Shown piece by piece: positions 8,448 through 18,859 of a stretch of 64,000 bases of DNA (the stretch's first letter is position 1; the number at the start of each line of letters is the position of its first letter). Made by a program: the position numbers and the translations under genes. The stretch comes from Palsa-504 sp963806335 (GTDB lineage: Bacteria > Actinomycetota > Actinomycetes > Streptosporangiales > Streptosporangiaceae), in assembly GCA_963806335.1 (NCBI GenBank), contig CAWDXO010000010.1, positions 248,001-312,000 on the forward strand, read 5' to 3'. Below the pieces are notes generated by a model. The model saw nothing but the letters and a program-made list of their open reading frames with translations. It did no database searches and was not told the origin of the DNA.

Positions 8448-8530
8448 GCCACATCCGAACGCGGCGCAGGCCCGAGCCGGGCCGCCGCTTCATCCAGCTC
8501 CGCCTGGGTGAACGGGTCGTCCTCCGCCTC
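8444..8530 (-). pseudogene. Antitoxin C-terminal fragment (VapB-like), truncated by an IS110 remnant
   Basis: Seen: the reverse strand reads WEAEDDPFTQAELDEAAARL and stops at TGA 8444-8446, which overlaps the toxin's GTG. This acidic helical tail is typical of antitoxins that wrap a PIN toxin. Upstream the frame runs straight into IS110 sequence, so the DNA-binding half is gone. Confidence 0.62.
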
Positions 8531-8532
8531 CC

Positions 8533-9075
8533 ATGCTGCTGCCCGCCGACCTGCTGCCCGAGGCGTGGATCGCCCCGGCGGAGGTACGTCAGCTCCGCGC
8601 GCTGATCCGGCACCGGATCAGCCTGGTCCGCCTCGGCACCCAGCAGCGTAACCGGATCCACGCGGTCGCCGCCGACCACGGCTATGACCGGTCCGCCAGC
8701 TACTGGACCGGGCCCGGCCGCGGCTGACTAGCCGAGCTGGACCTGCCGCCTCCGTCGCGGGAGATCGTCACCGACTGCCTGGCCGTCATCGACGGCCTAG
8801 CGCCGCTGACCACCCGGATCGACGGCGAGCTGCACGCCCGAGCCAAGGCCGACCCGCGGGTCAAGGTACTGACGACGCTGCCCGGCGTCGGGGAGTTCAT
8901 CGCGCTGGTGATGCTCGCCGAGATCGACGACATCAGCCGGTTCGCAAGCGCCCGCAAGCTGGCCAGCTGGGCCGGGCTGACCCCGACGGTCCGAGGCTCG
9001 GACCTGACTCTCCGGCACGGGCACATCTCCAAGCAGGGCGCCAGCGGCACCGGGTCCGCGCTCACCGCAGCCGCG
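8533..9075 (+). pseudogene. IS110-family transposase remnant with a TGA nonsense codon
   Basis: Seen: LLPADLLPEAWIAPAEVRQL to DHGY, then a TGA at 8725-8727 where Trp is expected, then the same frame continues LAELDLPPPSREIV to the Transposase_20 core LPGVGEFIALVMLAEIDDI and ASWAGLTPTVRGSD. The N-terminal DEDD catalytic domain is absent and the 3' end merges with a DUF6431 remnant. It is 5'-truncated, stopped and 3'-truncated, so dead. Confidence 0.8.
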
Positions 9076-9424
9076 ACCCTGGTGAAGATGTCCCGGACCT
9101 GCCCGGCCCGCCTGGCGAACCGGCGCAGCCACCCCCGCACCGTGTCCTGCGGATCCCCAGTTCCCGGGCGATCCGGCGATGCCCCCGGCCCCGGGCCGCA
9201 GCGGCCAGCACCGCGCCGATCACCCGCGCCTCATCCGGGCGGCGCGCCAGCAGCCCCGCAGGCAGCAGCACATGCGTGACCCCGCACACCGTGCACCGCG
9301 ACCGGCGCGGCCGCACCAGCCTGCCCCGCCGCCCCGGCCCGAAGATCACCCGCTGCCTGGCATGGCCCCCACCGCGCCAGCCGCCCCCGCACCCAGGACA
9401 AGACGAACCGCCCTCTTCCAGCAT
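9060..9424 (-). pseudogene. DUF6431-like zinc-ribbon/HTH protein remnant, frameshifted
   Basis: Seen: CPGCGGGW near the start and RCTVCGVTHVLLPAGLLARR form a Cys4 ribbon, followed by RGHRRIARELGI. The HTH continues in another frame as TVRGWLRRFARRAGQVRDIFTR, so there is a frameshift near 9145. Proteins of this shape accompany actinobacterial mobile elements. It abuts the IS110 remnant tail-to-tail. Confidence 0.5.
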
Positions 9425-9789
9425 CCGCTCGACGCGCGCCGCGTCCTTACCTACCGTTGGGGTGCCGACCTCGCCAGCCGGGCCTCACTCGGCATCCAGC
9501 CACCATCCATCACCAAGCGCCGGTCCCGTCAGGTACCAGTCGTAACACGCAACCCAAGTTGACTCGACCGGAGAAATCCCTGTGGGGAAAGATGCCTTGC
9601 TCATGGTTCAGTCGGCGGGGTCAGGTTTCCTTAGCGGTCACCGTGCAGCCTTTCCCATTCTTCTGGCAGGAAATCAGATCGCTTAATATTGCGTGGAGTT
9701 GACCATCAGATTCCAGTGGTGAAGACGCGCAGATTATCTGTTCGGTGCCGCGCCGATGGCCTATGTGCCTTTGTCGCAAGGCTCGCCTC
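9425..9789. other. Gap without a recognised gene
   Basis: About 365 bases with falling GC toward 9600-9700. No frame with convincing codon bias or family motif was seen. It is probably flanking debris of the DUF6431 element plus the downstream region of the propeller gene. Confidence 0.4.
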
Positions 9790-10931
9790 TCAGGCTCCGG
9801 CGTGGTGATCAGATGACGGAACGCCGGAGCTTGGCGGCGGCCGTTTGTTGGCAGTAGCACCGGTGGCATGGGAAGTGCCGGCCTGGAGCCTGACGAGGGC
9901 GGATCCGGTGTGGACCCAGATGGTCGGCCCGTCTGCCGCCGCGCTGATCAGGTCCGGTGTACGCGCGACCGGATGGGCGGTCAGGGTGCCTGGCATCACG
10001 ACGGCTAGCACGGAGCCGGTGATCCACAGGCGGCCCGCCGGGTCCATGATGAGGGCCGGGGCCGACAGGGCGCTGGGGGCATAGCCGGTGCGGATGATCG
10101 CGGTGATCCTGCCGGTGGCCGGGTCCGCCCGCGCCAGCCCGGACGGCGTGAGCACCCACACGACCTTGCGGCCGGGGATGATCTGCGGGGTGTACCCGCC
10201 GCTGTCGACTCGCAGGCTCTGTACCGGCTGGAGCGAGCCCTGGCTGATCAAGGTGATGCGGTCGACGCCGGCGCAGCCGATCCAGATGCCTTGCGGGCCG
10301 GGGGAGGCGGCACATGCCGGTCCCGCGCCCGGGACCGGGGCCGACTTCACGATCACGTCGCGGGACGGGTCGATCTTGTACAGGTACTCTTGGCCGCCGT
10401 CAGCGGCGGGCTCGTCGGTGATCACCCAGATGAAGCCGTCCCCGTAGGCTACATCGGCGCCCAGCCCGCGGACCGGGAAGCGCTTGGTGATGACGCCGCT
10501 GGCCGGGTCGATGCGCAGCAGCGGGCCGAAGAAGTCTAGGACCCATAGCGACCCGGCGCCCGATGTCATGCTGGTAAGTTCATCCTGCCAGTAGCCGACG
10601 TGCAGCGTCCTGGTGACCCGCCTGGCGGCCAGGTCGACGCCGACGATCTGACTGGCCGACCAGTCCGAGATCCAGGCCGTGGAACCGAGTATGGTCATGC
10701 CCCCGGGCTGGCCGAACGGCAGCGGGATCTGTGTCCGCCCGGTCGATGGCAGCAGCGCCGGACCGCCGCCGTGCCGGCTCCGCCCGCGGGAGAGGCGGCA
10801 GGCCGGCCGCCCCGGCCGGTTATCACCGCGACGACAACCGCGGCGATCAGGGCTACCGCCACCGCAGCGTCGAGCCAGCGCCCGCGGGGAATGCCGGGAT
10901 TCAGCTTCGGGTCCTGGCCGATCTCATCCAT
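9790..10931 (-). pseudogene. Membrane-anchored YncE-like beta-propeller, frameshifted near 10765
   Basis: Seen: the start MDEIGQDPKLNPGIPRGRW at 10931 follows GGAGGGGAGAGAA and leads into a single membrane helix (about 20-40, AVAVALIAAVVVAVI) and an Ala/Gly linker. The frame then changes, and the propeller continues as LLPSTGRTQIPLPFGQPGG with blades to 9790 (GSLWVLDFFGPLLRIDPASG; GIWIGCAGVDRI). Whole length would be about 380 residues, with the propeller outside the cell. A one-base shift in a GGC/GGT run breaks it. A single base error would restore a normal gene. Confidence 0.7.
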
Positions 10932-11124
10932 TTCTCTCCCCTCCTGCGATGGCGGCCGGGGTCGCAAAAGCCCGACACCAGGAACAGGCAGATGTCCTGG
11001 ACGTCGTTCTGGGATGGTTTCCGGTCCGCGGCTGCGGCCGCTCACCTGCCGGGATGTCCAGGCCTGCGCGGTCTGTGCCATCCGGCCGGCCACGGTTGTC
11101 TCGACTCTGGTTTGCTGGCATGAG

Positions 11125-12180
11125 CTATGGGCGCGCCTCGTAGATGAGGTTGAACGGCGTTTCCGCGGCGCGACGGAAACGGGTGAAGCCGGCGTCCGTG
11201 ACGAGCTGCCTGATCGCGGCCTCGCCGGCTTGCGCGCCCAGCGCGTAGCCGCCCGCCTGGGAGATGGCGTTCGGGACGCACATCAGGGTGGAGCCGTTGT
11301 AGTAGATCCGGCCGATGGGGTTGAGGTTGTCGGTGATCGCGTCGCCGGCGTAGGGCTCGACGATGAGCCAGGTGCCGTCGGGGGCCAGCGCCTGACGGAC
11401 GTGGCGTGCGGCTCCGAGCGGGTCGCCCATGTCATGCAGGCAGTCGAACGTCGCCGCGAGGTCGTAACCGGTGCCGGAGAACCCGGTGGCCGTGGCGACC
11501 TCGAAGCTCACCCGGCCGGCGACCCCGGCGTCGCCGGCCCGCTTGCGGGCGATCTCGATGGACCGGTCGTGGTAGTCCGAGCCGGTGAAGGCCGAATTCG
11601 GGTACTCGCGGGCGAGCAGGACCGTCGATGCGCCGAACCCGCAGCCGATGTCGGCGACCTTCGCGCCGCCGCGGAGCTTGCCGTCGACCCCGTCCAGCGC
11701 CGGGATCCACGATGTCACCAGGTTGGCGATGTAGCCGGGCCGGAAGAACTGCTCGCAGCCGAGGAAGACGTCTTCGTCATGTTCGTGCCAGCCCATCCCG
11801 GCGCCGGTGCGGAACGCGTCGGTGATGCGTGGCTCGGCCTTGAGGGCGCCGAGCGCGAGCAGGAACGCGCCGGGGGCGTAGACGCCGCCGTCCGGGTTGG
11901 CCAGCGCGAACGCCTGCTCCTCGGTCATCGAGTAAGCCTCGGCCGCCGGGTCGTACTGGACGTACCCGCCCGCCGCCTGCCCGCGCAGCCATTCGGCGAT
12001 GTAGCGAGGGCTGGTCTGGGTGCGGGCCGCCAGTTCCTCGGCGCGGGCGGGCCCGCCCGCCAGCGCCTGGTACAGGCCCAGCCGGTGGCCGATCACCACG
12101 TTTCCCGCGGCGACGGTCGCTCCGAGGTCGGCGATGAACCGGCCCAGGAACTCTTGCAGCTTGCCGGTGTCAATGGCCAT
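11125..12180 (-). CDS. Class I SAM-dependent methyltransferase with N-terminal winged-helix domain
   Basis: Seen: 351 residues. The N-terminal helical/wHTH dimerisation part (IGHRLGLYQALAGGPARAEELAARTQTSPRYIAEWL) is followed by the SAM-binding core: motif I VADIGCGFGASTVLLA, acidic motif II TGSDYHDRSIEIA, and DCLHDMGDPLGAARH. This layout matches the Rv2258c-like/transcriptional-regulator-type methyltransferases. The substrate is unknown. It is divergent from the hydrolase-glycosyltransferase gene, with a GTTGCCA palindrome between them, so the two may be co-regulated in modifying a small molecule. Confidence 0.85.
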   Translation of the reverse strand: MAIDTGKLQEFLGRFIADLGATVAAGNVVIGHRLGLYQALAGGPARAEELAARTQTSPRYIAEWLRGQAAGGYVQYDPAAEAYSMTEEQAFALANPDGGVYAPGAFLLALGALKAEPRITDAFRTGAGMGWHEHDEDVFLGCEQFFRPGYIANLVTSWIPALDGVDGKLRGGAKVADIGCGFGASTVLLAREYPNSAFTGSDYHDRSIEIARKRAGDAGVAGRVSFEVATATGFSGTGYDLAATFDCLHDMGDPLGAARHVRQALAPDGTWLIVEPYAGDAITDNLNPIGRIYYNGSTLMCVPNAISQAGGYALGAQAGEAAIRQLVTDAGFTRFRRAAETPFNLIYEARP

Positions 12181-12229
12181 GTCGTTTCCCTCCTGGTACT
12201 GGTGTGCTCAGGCCATGGTCGGCTTGGTT

Positions 12230-12248
12230 GTTGCCATGGCGTGGCAAC
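12230..12248. promoter_or_regulatory. Candidate operator between divergent genes
   Basis: Perfect inverted repeat GTTGCCA-TGGCG-TGGCAAC located 50 bp upstream of the methyltransferase start and 57 bp upstream of the hydrolase start. Position and symmetry suit a dimeric regulator acting on both genes. Confidence 0.5.
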
Positions 12249-12304
12249 GGCGTTGCAATGGGGGCCGCTAGAACTGGTACATCAGCCAGAACCGGGGAGG
12301 GACT

Positions 12305-14415
12305 ATGCGGGCCAGGTATCCGGACGCCGAGGGTTTCGTTGATCGCGGCGGCGTCAAGGTCGGTTACGAGGTGTTCGGCGAGGGCGAGCCAGCAGTGGTG
12401 TTCGCGCCTCTTGACCCGATCGTTCACTCCCGCGCGTGGAAGGCCCAGGTGCCCTATCTCGCCCGCCGGTCTCGGGTCATCACCATCGACCCCCGCGGCA
12501 ACGGACGTTCTGACCGGCCGCAGTCGCCCGCGGCGTACGCCGACACCGAGTTCGTGGCCGACACCGTCGCGGTGATGGACGCCTGCGGCGTCGACCGCGC
12601 CGTGATCGTCGGGATATCAACGAGCGGCTGGATATCGCTGCTGACGGCCGCCTTGCACCCCGAGCGTGTCCTCGGGGTGGTGGCCATCGCCGCGGGAGGA
12701 CCGGGGCTCGGGGCTTTGCCGGCCGCGCGTACCGAGTACGACTTCGACGAGGTGCTCGACACCGGGGAGGGCTGGGCGAAGGAGAACCGGCATTACTGGC
12801 TGCGAGACTGGCGGGGGTTCAGCGAGTTCTTCTTCGGCGAGTTGTTCTGCGAGCCGCACTCCACCAAGCAGCGCGAGGATGCCGTCGGCTGGGCCATGGA
12901 GACTAACCCGGAGACGCAGCTGGCCCGTGAAGACGCGCCGCCGGCAGTATCGGGCCCGGAGGAGACCGAACGGCTGCTGCGTGACATTCGCTGCCCGGTG
13001 CTCGCGATCCACGGGGACCAGGACCGCTGCGTCCCGTTGTCGTGGAGCGAGCGGGTCGCCGAGCTGACCGGGCCGGCCTGCTCGTGCTGGAGGGGGCGGG
13101 GCATTGCCCGAACGGGCGCGAACCGGTGGTCGTCAACCACGCGATCCGCGATTTCGCCGACCGGTTCCGCCCCGGACCAGCCTCTCCGCGCCGGTGGACC
13201 AGGCCGCTGGACCGTCGCCGCCGCGTCCTGTACCTGTCGTCTGCGATCGGGCTCGGGCACGCCCGCCGGGATCTGGCCATCGCCGGCGAGCTCCGCAAGC
13301 TCCAGCCTGGCCTGCAGGTGGACTGGCTGGCGCAGCATCCGGTGACCGAACTGCTGGCCAGGCAGGGCGAGCGCATTCATCCGGCGTCGGCGTTCCTGGC
13401 CAGTGAGTCACGGCATCTGGAGGACGAGTGCGCCGAGCATGACCTGCACATGTTCGCCGCGGCCCGCCGCATGGACGAGATCATGATCAGCAACTTCATG
13501 GTCTTCTCCGACCTGGTCGCCAGCGAGCATTACGACCTGTGGGTGGGGGACGAGGCGTGGGAGGTGGACTATTTCCTGCACGAGAACCCCGAACTCAAAC
13601 GCGCGCCCTACGCCTGGCTGACCGATTTCGTGGGCTGGCTGCCGATGCCCGACGGCGGCGCGGGGGAAGCGGCGCTGACCGCCGATTACAACGCCGAGAT
13701 GATCGAGCAGATCGGGAGGTTCCCCCGGCTCCGGGACCGGGCGGTGTTCGTCGGCAACCCCGGTGACGTGGTGCCGGACACCTTCGGCGCCGGCCTGCCG
13801 CCGATCCGGGACTGGGTTGAGCAGCACTACCGGTTCTCTGGCTACATCTCCGGCTACGATCCGGTCGAGGTCGCCGACCGGGCCGCGATCCGCGCCGAGC
13901 TTGGCTACCGCCCCGATGAGAAGATCTGCCTGGTCACCGTGGGCGGCTCCGGTGTCGGTGCCGACCTGCTGCGCCGTGTTGTGGCGGCCTATCCGGCCGC
14001 GAAGCGGCTCGTGCCCGGGCTGAGGATGATCGTGGTGACCGGGCCGCGGATCGACCCGGCCGCGCTGCCCGCACAGGACGGCCTCGAGCTGCACGGCTAC
14101 GTCCATGACCTCTACCGGCAGCTGGCGGCGTGTGACCTGGCCGTGGTTCAGGGCGGCCTGACCACCACGATGGAGCTCACCGCGGCCCGGCGGCCCTTCC
14201 TCTACGTGCCGCTCCGGCACCACTTCGAGCAGAACTTCCACGTCCGGCACCGGCTCGACAGGTACCGCGCGGGCCGCTGCCTGGAGTACACCGACACCGA
14301 GCCGGAATCGCTGGCCCAGGCCATGGCGGCCGAGATCGGCCGTCCCGTCAGTTACCTGCCGGTAGAAACCGACGGGGCCGCGCGGGCCGCCGCCTGCCTG
14401 GCCGGGCTCATCTGA
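12305..14415 (+). pseudogene. Alpha/beta hydrolase fused to a MurG/MGT-like glycosyltransferase, frameshifted near 13072
   Basis: Seen: residues 1-255 form an alpha/beta hydrolase (VDRGGVKVGYEVFGEG; IDPRGNGRSDRP; elbow VGISTSGWISLL with nucleophile Ser; HGDQDRCVPLSW). The catalytic-His segment LVLEGAGHCPNGREPVV is read in the next frame, which continues without a stop into a glycosyltransferase (VLYLSSAIGLGHARRDLAIAGEL; YVPLRHHFEQNFHVRHRL). One missing base near 13072 explains the break, and the intact product would be about 700 residues. It overlaps the convergent BTAD gene by 8 bp. A two-domain enzyme that both hydrolyses and glycosylates or deglycosylates a metabolite is inferred. Confidence 0.75.
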
Positions 14416-17400
14416 GCAGGCTCGCCGCGGCGCGCGCTTCGCGCCGGACGTGAGCCAGGCTGTGCTCCCTGGCCAGGGCGGCGCCCCGGTCCACCGCCGC
14501 CCGCGCCCGCGCACGCTCGCCGAGGCGGCCAAGGGCGGTGCCGTCGACCACCAGCGCCGCCGCCAGCGCAGCCACCCAGGGCACCCGCTCCACCGCGGTC
14601 AGCAACGGGGCCAGCACCGCGCGGGCCTGTTCTGGCTGGCCCGCCGTCAGCCAGGCTCGCGCGACCGACAGGTACGCCTCATATCCCAGCACCCACGCGT
14701 CCCCGGCCGGCAGCGTGGCGCCGGCCAGTCAGCCGGCTGGCCTCGGCGAGGATGTCGGGTGAGCCGGTCGCTTCGGCGAGCGGAGCCAGGCAGTGCAGCC
14801 GGTAGGCCGCCGCGCCGTTCTGGCCGGCTATCGCGTGGCCGCGCTCGAACAGCTCGATGGCCTCAGCCCGGTCTCCGCCCGCCATTAGCGTGGCGCCGAG
14901 CATGGCACAGGCCAGCGCACCACCCCAGGGGTGGTCGTTCGCCTCGCTCAGGCGCACCGCCCGGCGCCCGAGCGAGGCGGCCTCGCCGTCACGGCCACGG
15001 AGCCGGGCCAGCCAGCCCAGATGGGCGACGTACGACGCGGCCCAATGCGGGTAGCCGCTGCGCCGGTTGATCTGGATGGCCGCCTGGATCGCCGCGATGG
15101 CCTGGTCCCAGTCGCCTGCCGCCAGCGGCACGAACGCCGACTCGAAGACGGCATGCTGGAGCCGGAACAGGTCACCCTGGCGACGGAGCAGCGGCTCCAG
15201 CTCGTCGAGCACACCGGCCAGCGCGCCGGCGTGGCCGAGGTAAGCATGAGCGGTCTTGAGCCCGTCCAGGCCCGCGGCCAGCGCCTGATCGTCGCCGGCC
15301 GCCCGGCCCGCAGCCACAGCACGCTGCCCGTACTCGAGCGCACGATCGAATTGCAGCGTGTTGGCCGCGATGATGGCCAGGCGTGCGAGCAGATCCGCCG
15401 CAGCCGCCTGGTCGCCGAGCAGCTCCGCCAGCCGCAGGCCCCGGACGAGCTGGGACTCGCAGTAGCCGGTCGGCATGCCGTGGGCCACCGGCACGTCCCC
15501 GCCGAGCTGCCGCAAGGCGAGCATTTCCAGGCGCTGGTCACCCGCCGCGCGGGCCGCGGCCGCTCCGGCGGAGAAATCAGCCAGCGCCGCGGCGACCGCG
15601 GCCACCCCCTCATGCGCCCGGCCGCGGATGACCCGGGCGCGGGCGCCGGCCTCAAGATCCCCGGCCCGTTCGGCCGCCTCCAGCGCCTGGGTGGCCAAGG
15701 CCGCCGAATCAGTCACGGCGAACCGGCGGAAAGCCTCATCCGCCGCCGACAGCAGCGCCCGCGCCGCCCGCAGCCAGTCGCCGCAGGCTGCGGCGTGCCG
15801 GGCCAGCGATTCCGGCTGACTGGTCAGCCGGTCAGCGGCGCGCTGGTGGTAAGCCAGCCGGGCGGGCTCCGGGGTGGTGGCGTACAGGGCCTCACGGATC
15901 AGGTCGTTGGCGAATTCGAAGTCGCGCCCGGCGGTCACCAGCAGCCCGGCTCGCAGCGCTAGTTCACAGAGCCGCAATGCGGCCGCGGGCGGGACGTCGG
16001 CCAGGCCCGCCACGATGGACGGGTCGACCGCCGCGCCTAGAACGGCGGCGGCGCGCAGCAGCTGCTCGGCCTCGGGACCTAGACGACGGACCCGCCCCTT
16101 CACGGCACTGCGCAGTGACTCCGGGAGGCCGTGGTCGCCTTCGGCCAGCGCGCGGAGCACCTCGACCACGAACAACGTGTGCCCGCGGGTCTGCCGCAGG
16201 ATGCGGCCGGCCAGGCCCGCCTGGCCGGCCCGGCCCGCGAGCTGCTCGACGGCAGCCGCTCCGAGCGGCCCGACCTCGACGCGGCTGGCCACGGCGGCCA
16301 GCGCGGCACTGGTGTCCGCGTCGTTCTCGGCCCGGACCGTGGCGACCACGAGCAGCCGGCTGCCGCCCGCGTTCCGGCCCAGGTAGTGCACGAATTCGAT
16401 GGTCGACTGGCCCGCATACTGAAGGTCGTCCAGTACGACAAGCACCGGGTTACGGGCCGCCAGCTCGCGCAGGAAGCCCAGCACGGCCAGGAACGTCCGG
16501 CGGCGCTGCATGTCGACGGGCACCCGTTCGGCCGGCATCGATCCCAGCACCGCCGCGGCCTCCGGCACCAGCGCAGCGAAAGACGGCGCATCGTCGCCGA
16601 GCAGCCGCCGCAGTTCCGCGGCGGGCCGCGCGGTGACAGCCGGGAGAAGCGCCTCCACCACCGGCTGCAGGAACAGCGACCGTTCGGTCTCATAGCAGCG
16701 GGCAGGCAAGACCATCGCCCCGCCTGAGGCCGCCTCCGCCGCCAGCGCCTCGGCCAGCCTGGTCTTCCCGATTCCGGCTTCGCCCACAATCAGCACCACG
16801 CCCGGCTCACCCGCAGCGGCCTTCGCCCACGTGCCGGCGAGCTCGGCCAGCTCACGATCGCGCCCGGCCAGCTCGCGCGGTGCCTCGGGCCTCCGGGCGA
16901 GGCTCCCGCTTCGGGGCGGGCGTGTGCCGGACCGGGCCGGAGTGCCGGACCGTGCTGGGCTGGCCTCGCGTCGGCCAGGGTCACCGGGACGCCGCTGGCG
17001 CAAGATGGCCAGGTACACATCGTGTGTCTCCGGCGCGGGATCGGTTCCCAGCTCCTCGGCCAGCCGGCTGCTGAGGCGGGCGTAAGCCTCCAGCGCCTTC
17101 GCTCGCTCGCCCGCCGCCGCGCAGCCGGACATGAAAAGACGGTGCGCGCCCTCGTCGAACGGGTCATCGGCCATCGCATCCGCGGCGACCCGGGCCGCTA
17201 GGTCCGCGTCGCCGGTCGCCTGCGCAGCCTCCGCCAGGACGTGCCGGGCGCGGCGCAGCAGTCCGCGCAGCTCATCCCTGGCCGGCTCGGCCCACGCAGC
17301 ATAAGGCTCCTCGGCCAGCGCGGTTCCCGGCGAGAGGATCTCGACGGCGCGCTCAGCCGCCGCCGCCGCCACCGCGGGCGCCATCCCCAGCTTCCGCTCC

Positions 17401-17771
17401 GCATGGCGGGTCAGCCGGGCCGCCTCGTCCAGGTCGATCATGATCGCCGGCCTTCCGGCGAGCTGGTAGCCCTGACGCCCGCCCCGGATCACCTCCGAGC
17501 CCAGGATCCGGCGCAGCCGGCTCACCAGAGTCGCCACATGCTGCGCCGGCGCCGCGGGCGGGTCGCCGTCCCACAGCACCTCGGTAATCCGGTCCACGGA
17601 CACCAGCCGGGCCCGCTCGACCGCGAGCAACTTCAGCAGGGTGCGCGCCTTGCGGCTGCGCAGGCTACCGTCAGCGAGCCGGACACCGTCGCGGACCACG
17701 CCGAATACGCCCGCAAGGTGCAACTCCAGCTGCGCGCTAACACCAGCTCTACCGAGCGGGTCCCTGCCCAC
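14408..17771 (-). pseudogene. BTAD/AAA transcriptional activator (SARP-LAL hybrid), frameshifted near 14725
   Basis: Seen: from GTG 17771, an OmpR-like winged helix (SRKARTLLKLLAVERARLVSVDRI; VSRLRRILG), a BTAD helical domain (about 95-245), a Pro/Arg linker, then an AAA/NTPase with Walker A VGEAGIGKTRLAEAL and Walker B LVVLDDLQYA, and a long TPR-like C-terminus. TTG 17843 is an alternative start. The last about 95 residues (LGYEAYLSVARAWLTAGQPEQA to ASLLR*) are in another frame, so one base is gained near 14725. Known: such large regulators activate neighbouring secondary-metabolism genes on ATP binding. The likely target is the hydrolase-glycosyltransferase/methyltransferase unit. Confidence 0.82.
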
Positions 17772-17851
17772 GTCCTGTTTGTACTCGTGATCATCGATGC
17801 CGGCAAGCGACAGCCCCCAACAGCCGGCCCCACGCAGGCACAACTCTCACA

Positions 17852-17869
17852 GTGATGAGCACTCATCAC
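17852..17869. promoter_or_regulatory. Palindrome upstream of the BTAD regulator
   Basis: GTGATGAG-CA-CTCATCAC, perfect 8-bp arms, about 80 bp before the GTG start and 9 bp before the alternative TTG. Suits an autoregulatory or upstream-regulator site. Confidence 0.5.
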
Positions 17870-17879
17870 ACGACACGCT

Positions 17880-18835
17880 CTGGGCGGGATAGCCGTGTTG
17901 GCGGGGGACTGCACTATGCCACCTTGCTTGGCGTCGGGGCCGGGAACGCGGCCGTGTGGGCGCTGGCCGGCTAGCGAACAGACGTATACGTCGCCGCTGG
18001 TCACCACGGCCGCTCGCCGTGACTGGCCGATAGCCCCGGTGAGCTCTCCCCGGTTGCCCTGGCATCAACCCATCCGGGAAACCGGAAGGAAGCGGTGCCC
18101 GTGGCAGCCGCCGGGTGCTTCGGGTGAGCAGTGCGGGCAGGTCGTCGGCCGTCCAGCCGGTTGGCGGTCAGCCGCTGGCATACGAGGGATCCATCAGCAG
18201 CCACGTGATGCCTGCCGCGGTGGAGGGCTGATGTCTGCCCGCAGGCGGGCGCGTTGCGCAAGCCTGTCGACGAAAGCGCGGGCGCCGGTCAGCCGTTGCT
18301 GACCTAACTGGCGTGCCGGCACCGCGACCTGTTCGCCGGCGACCGCGGCCTGGTTGACCCCGTGGGGATGTCGGCGACGCGCTAGAGATCGGCCAGACTC
18401 CGCCGTCGGCCACGGCCTGCAGGAACGCCCCGGCCTGGCTGGCGGCCTGGACCTGCCGGACCAGCCGCGGCCGCAGGGACGGTGCATTGTCACTGACCAT
18501 CGCGATGCCCGCGGCGGTCTTGAGCAGTTCCCGCCTGGCGCCGGACATGACCTCGCCGGTAGGCACCGGACGGCGCCGGCGATCCTGAGTGAGATCGCCC
18601 AGACATGCCCAGCGGCCGCCCTGCCGTCGCTGCTCTTGCCGATGTGCGGCGGGGTCCCGGCGAGGGCGAGTCGATCCTGCAGCGACATGCGCGCTCACAG
18701 CGACTATGAGCAGATGCCCGGGACGAGCGCCATCCGGGGGCCTCAGAGCCACCCGAGGAACCTCATCACATCCCGCGCCACAACCCCGACGGGACGGTCG
18801 TTCCGGATGACCAAGTCCTCGACGCCAGTTCCCTC
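17880..18835. other. Degenerate region without a callable gene
   Basis: About 950 bases. A minus-strand frame (about 18752-18400) contains MSGARRELLKTAAGIAMVSDN and RPRLVRQVQAASQAGAFLQAV, which look protein-like, but neighbouring frames must be spliced to continue and no family is recognised. Probably an old pseudogene beside the recombinase. Confidence 0.35.
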
Positions 18836-18859
18836 AGCCGCCGCGATTGATGCAGCCGC

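Noticed and set aside
13408..14532. Minus-strand open frame opposite the glycosyltransferase
   Set aside because: Sense strand carries clear glycosyltransferase motifs.
12305..17771. Idea of a full antibiotic gene cluster
   Set aside because: No polyketide, peptide or terpene synthase is in the window; only tailoring-type enzymes and a regulator.
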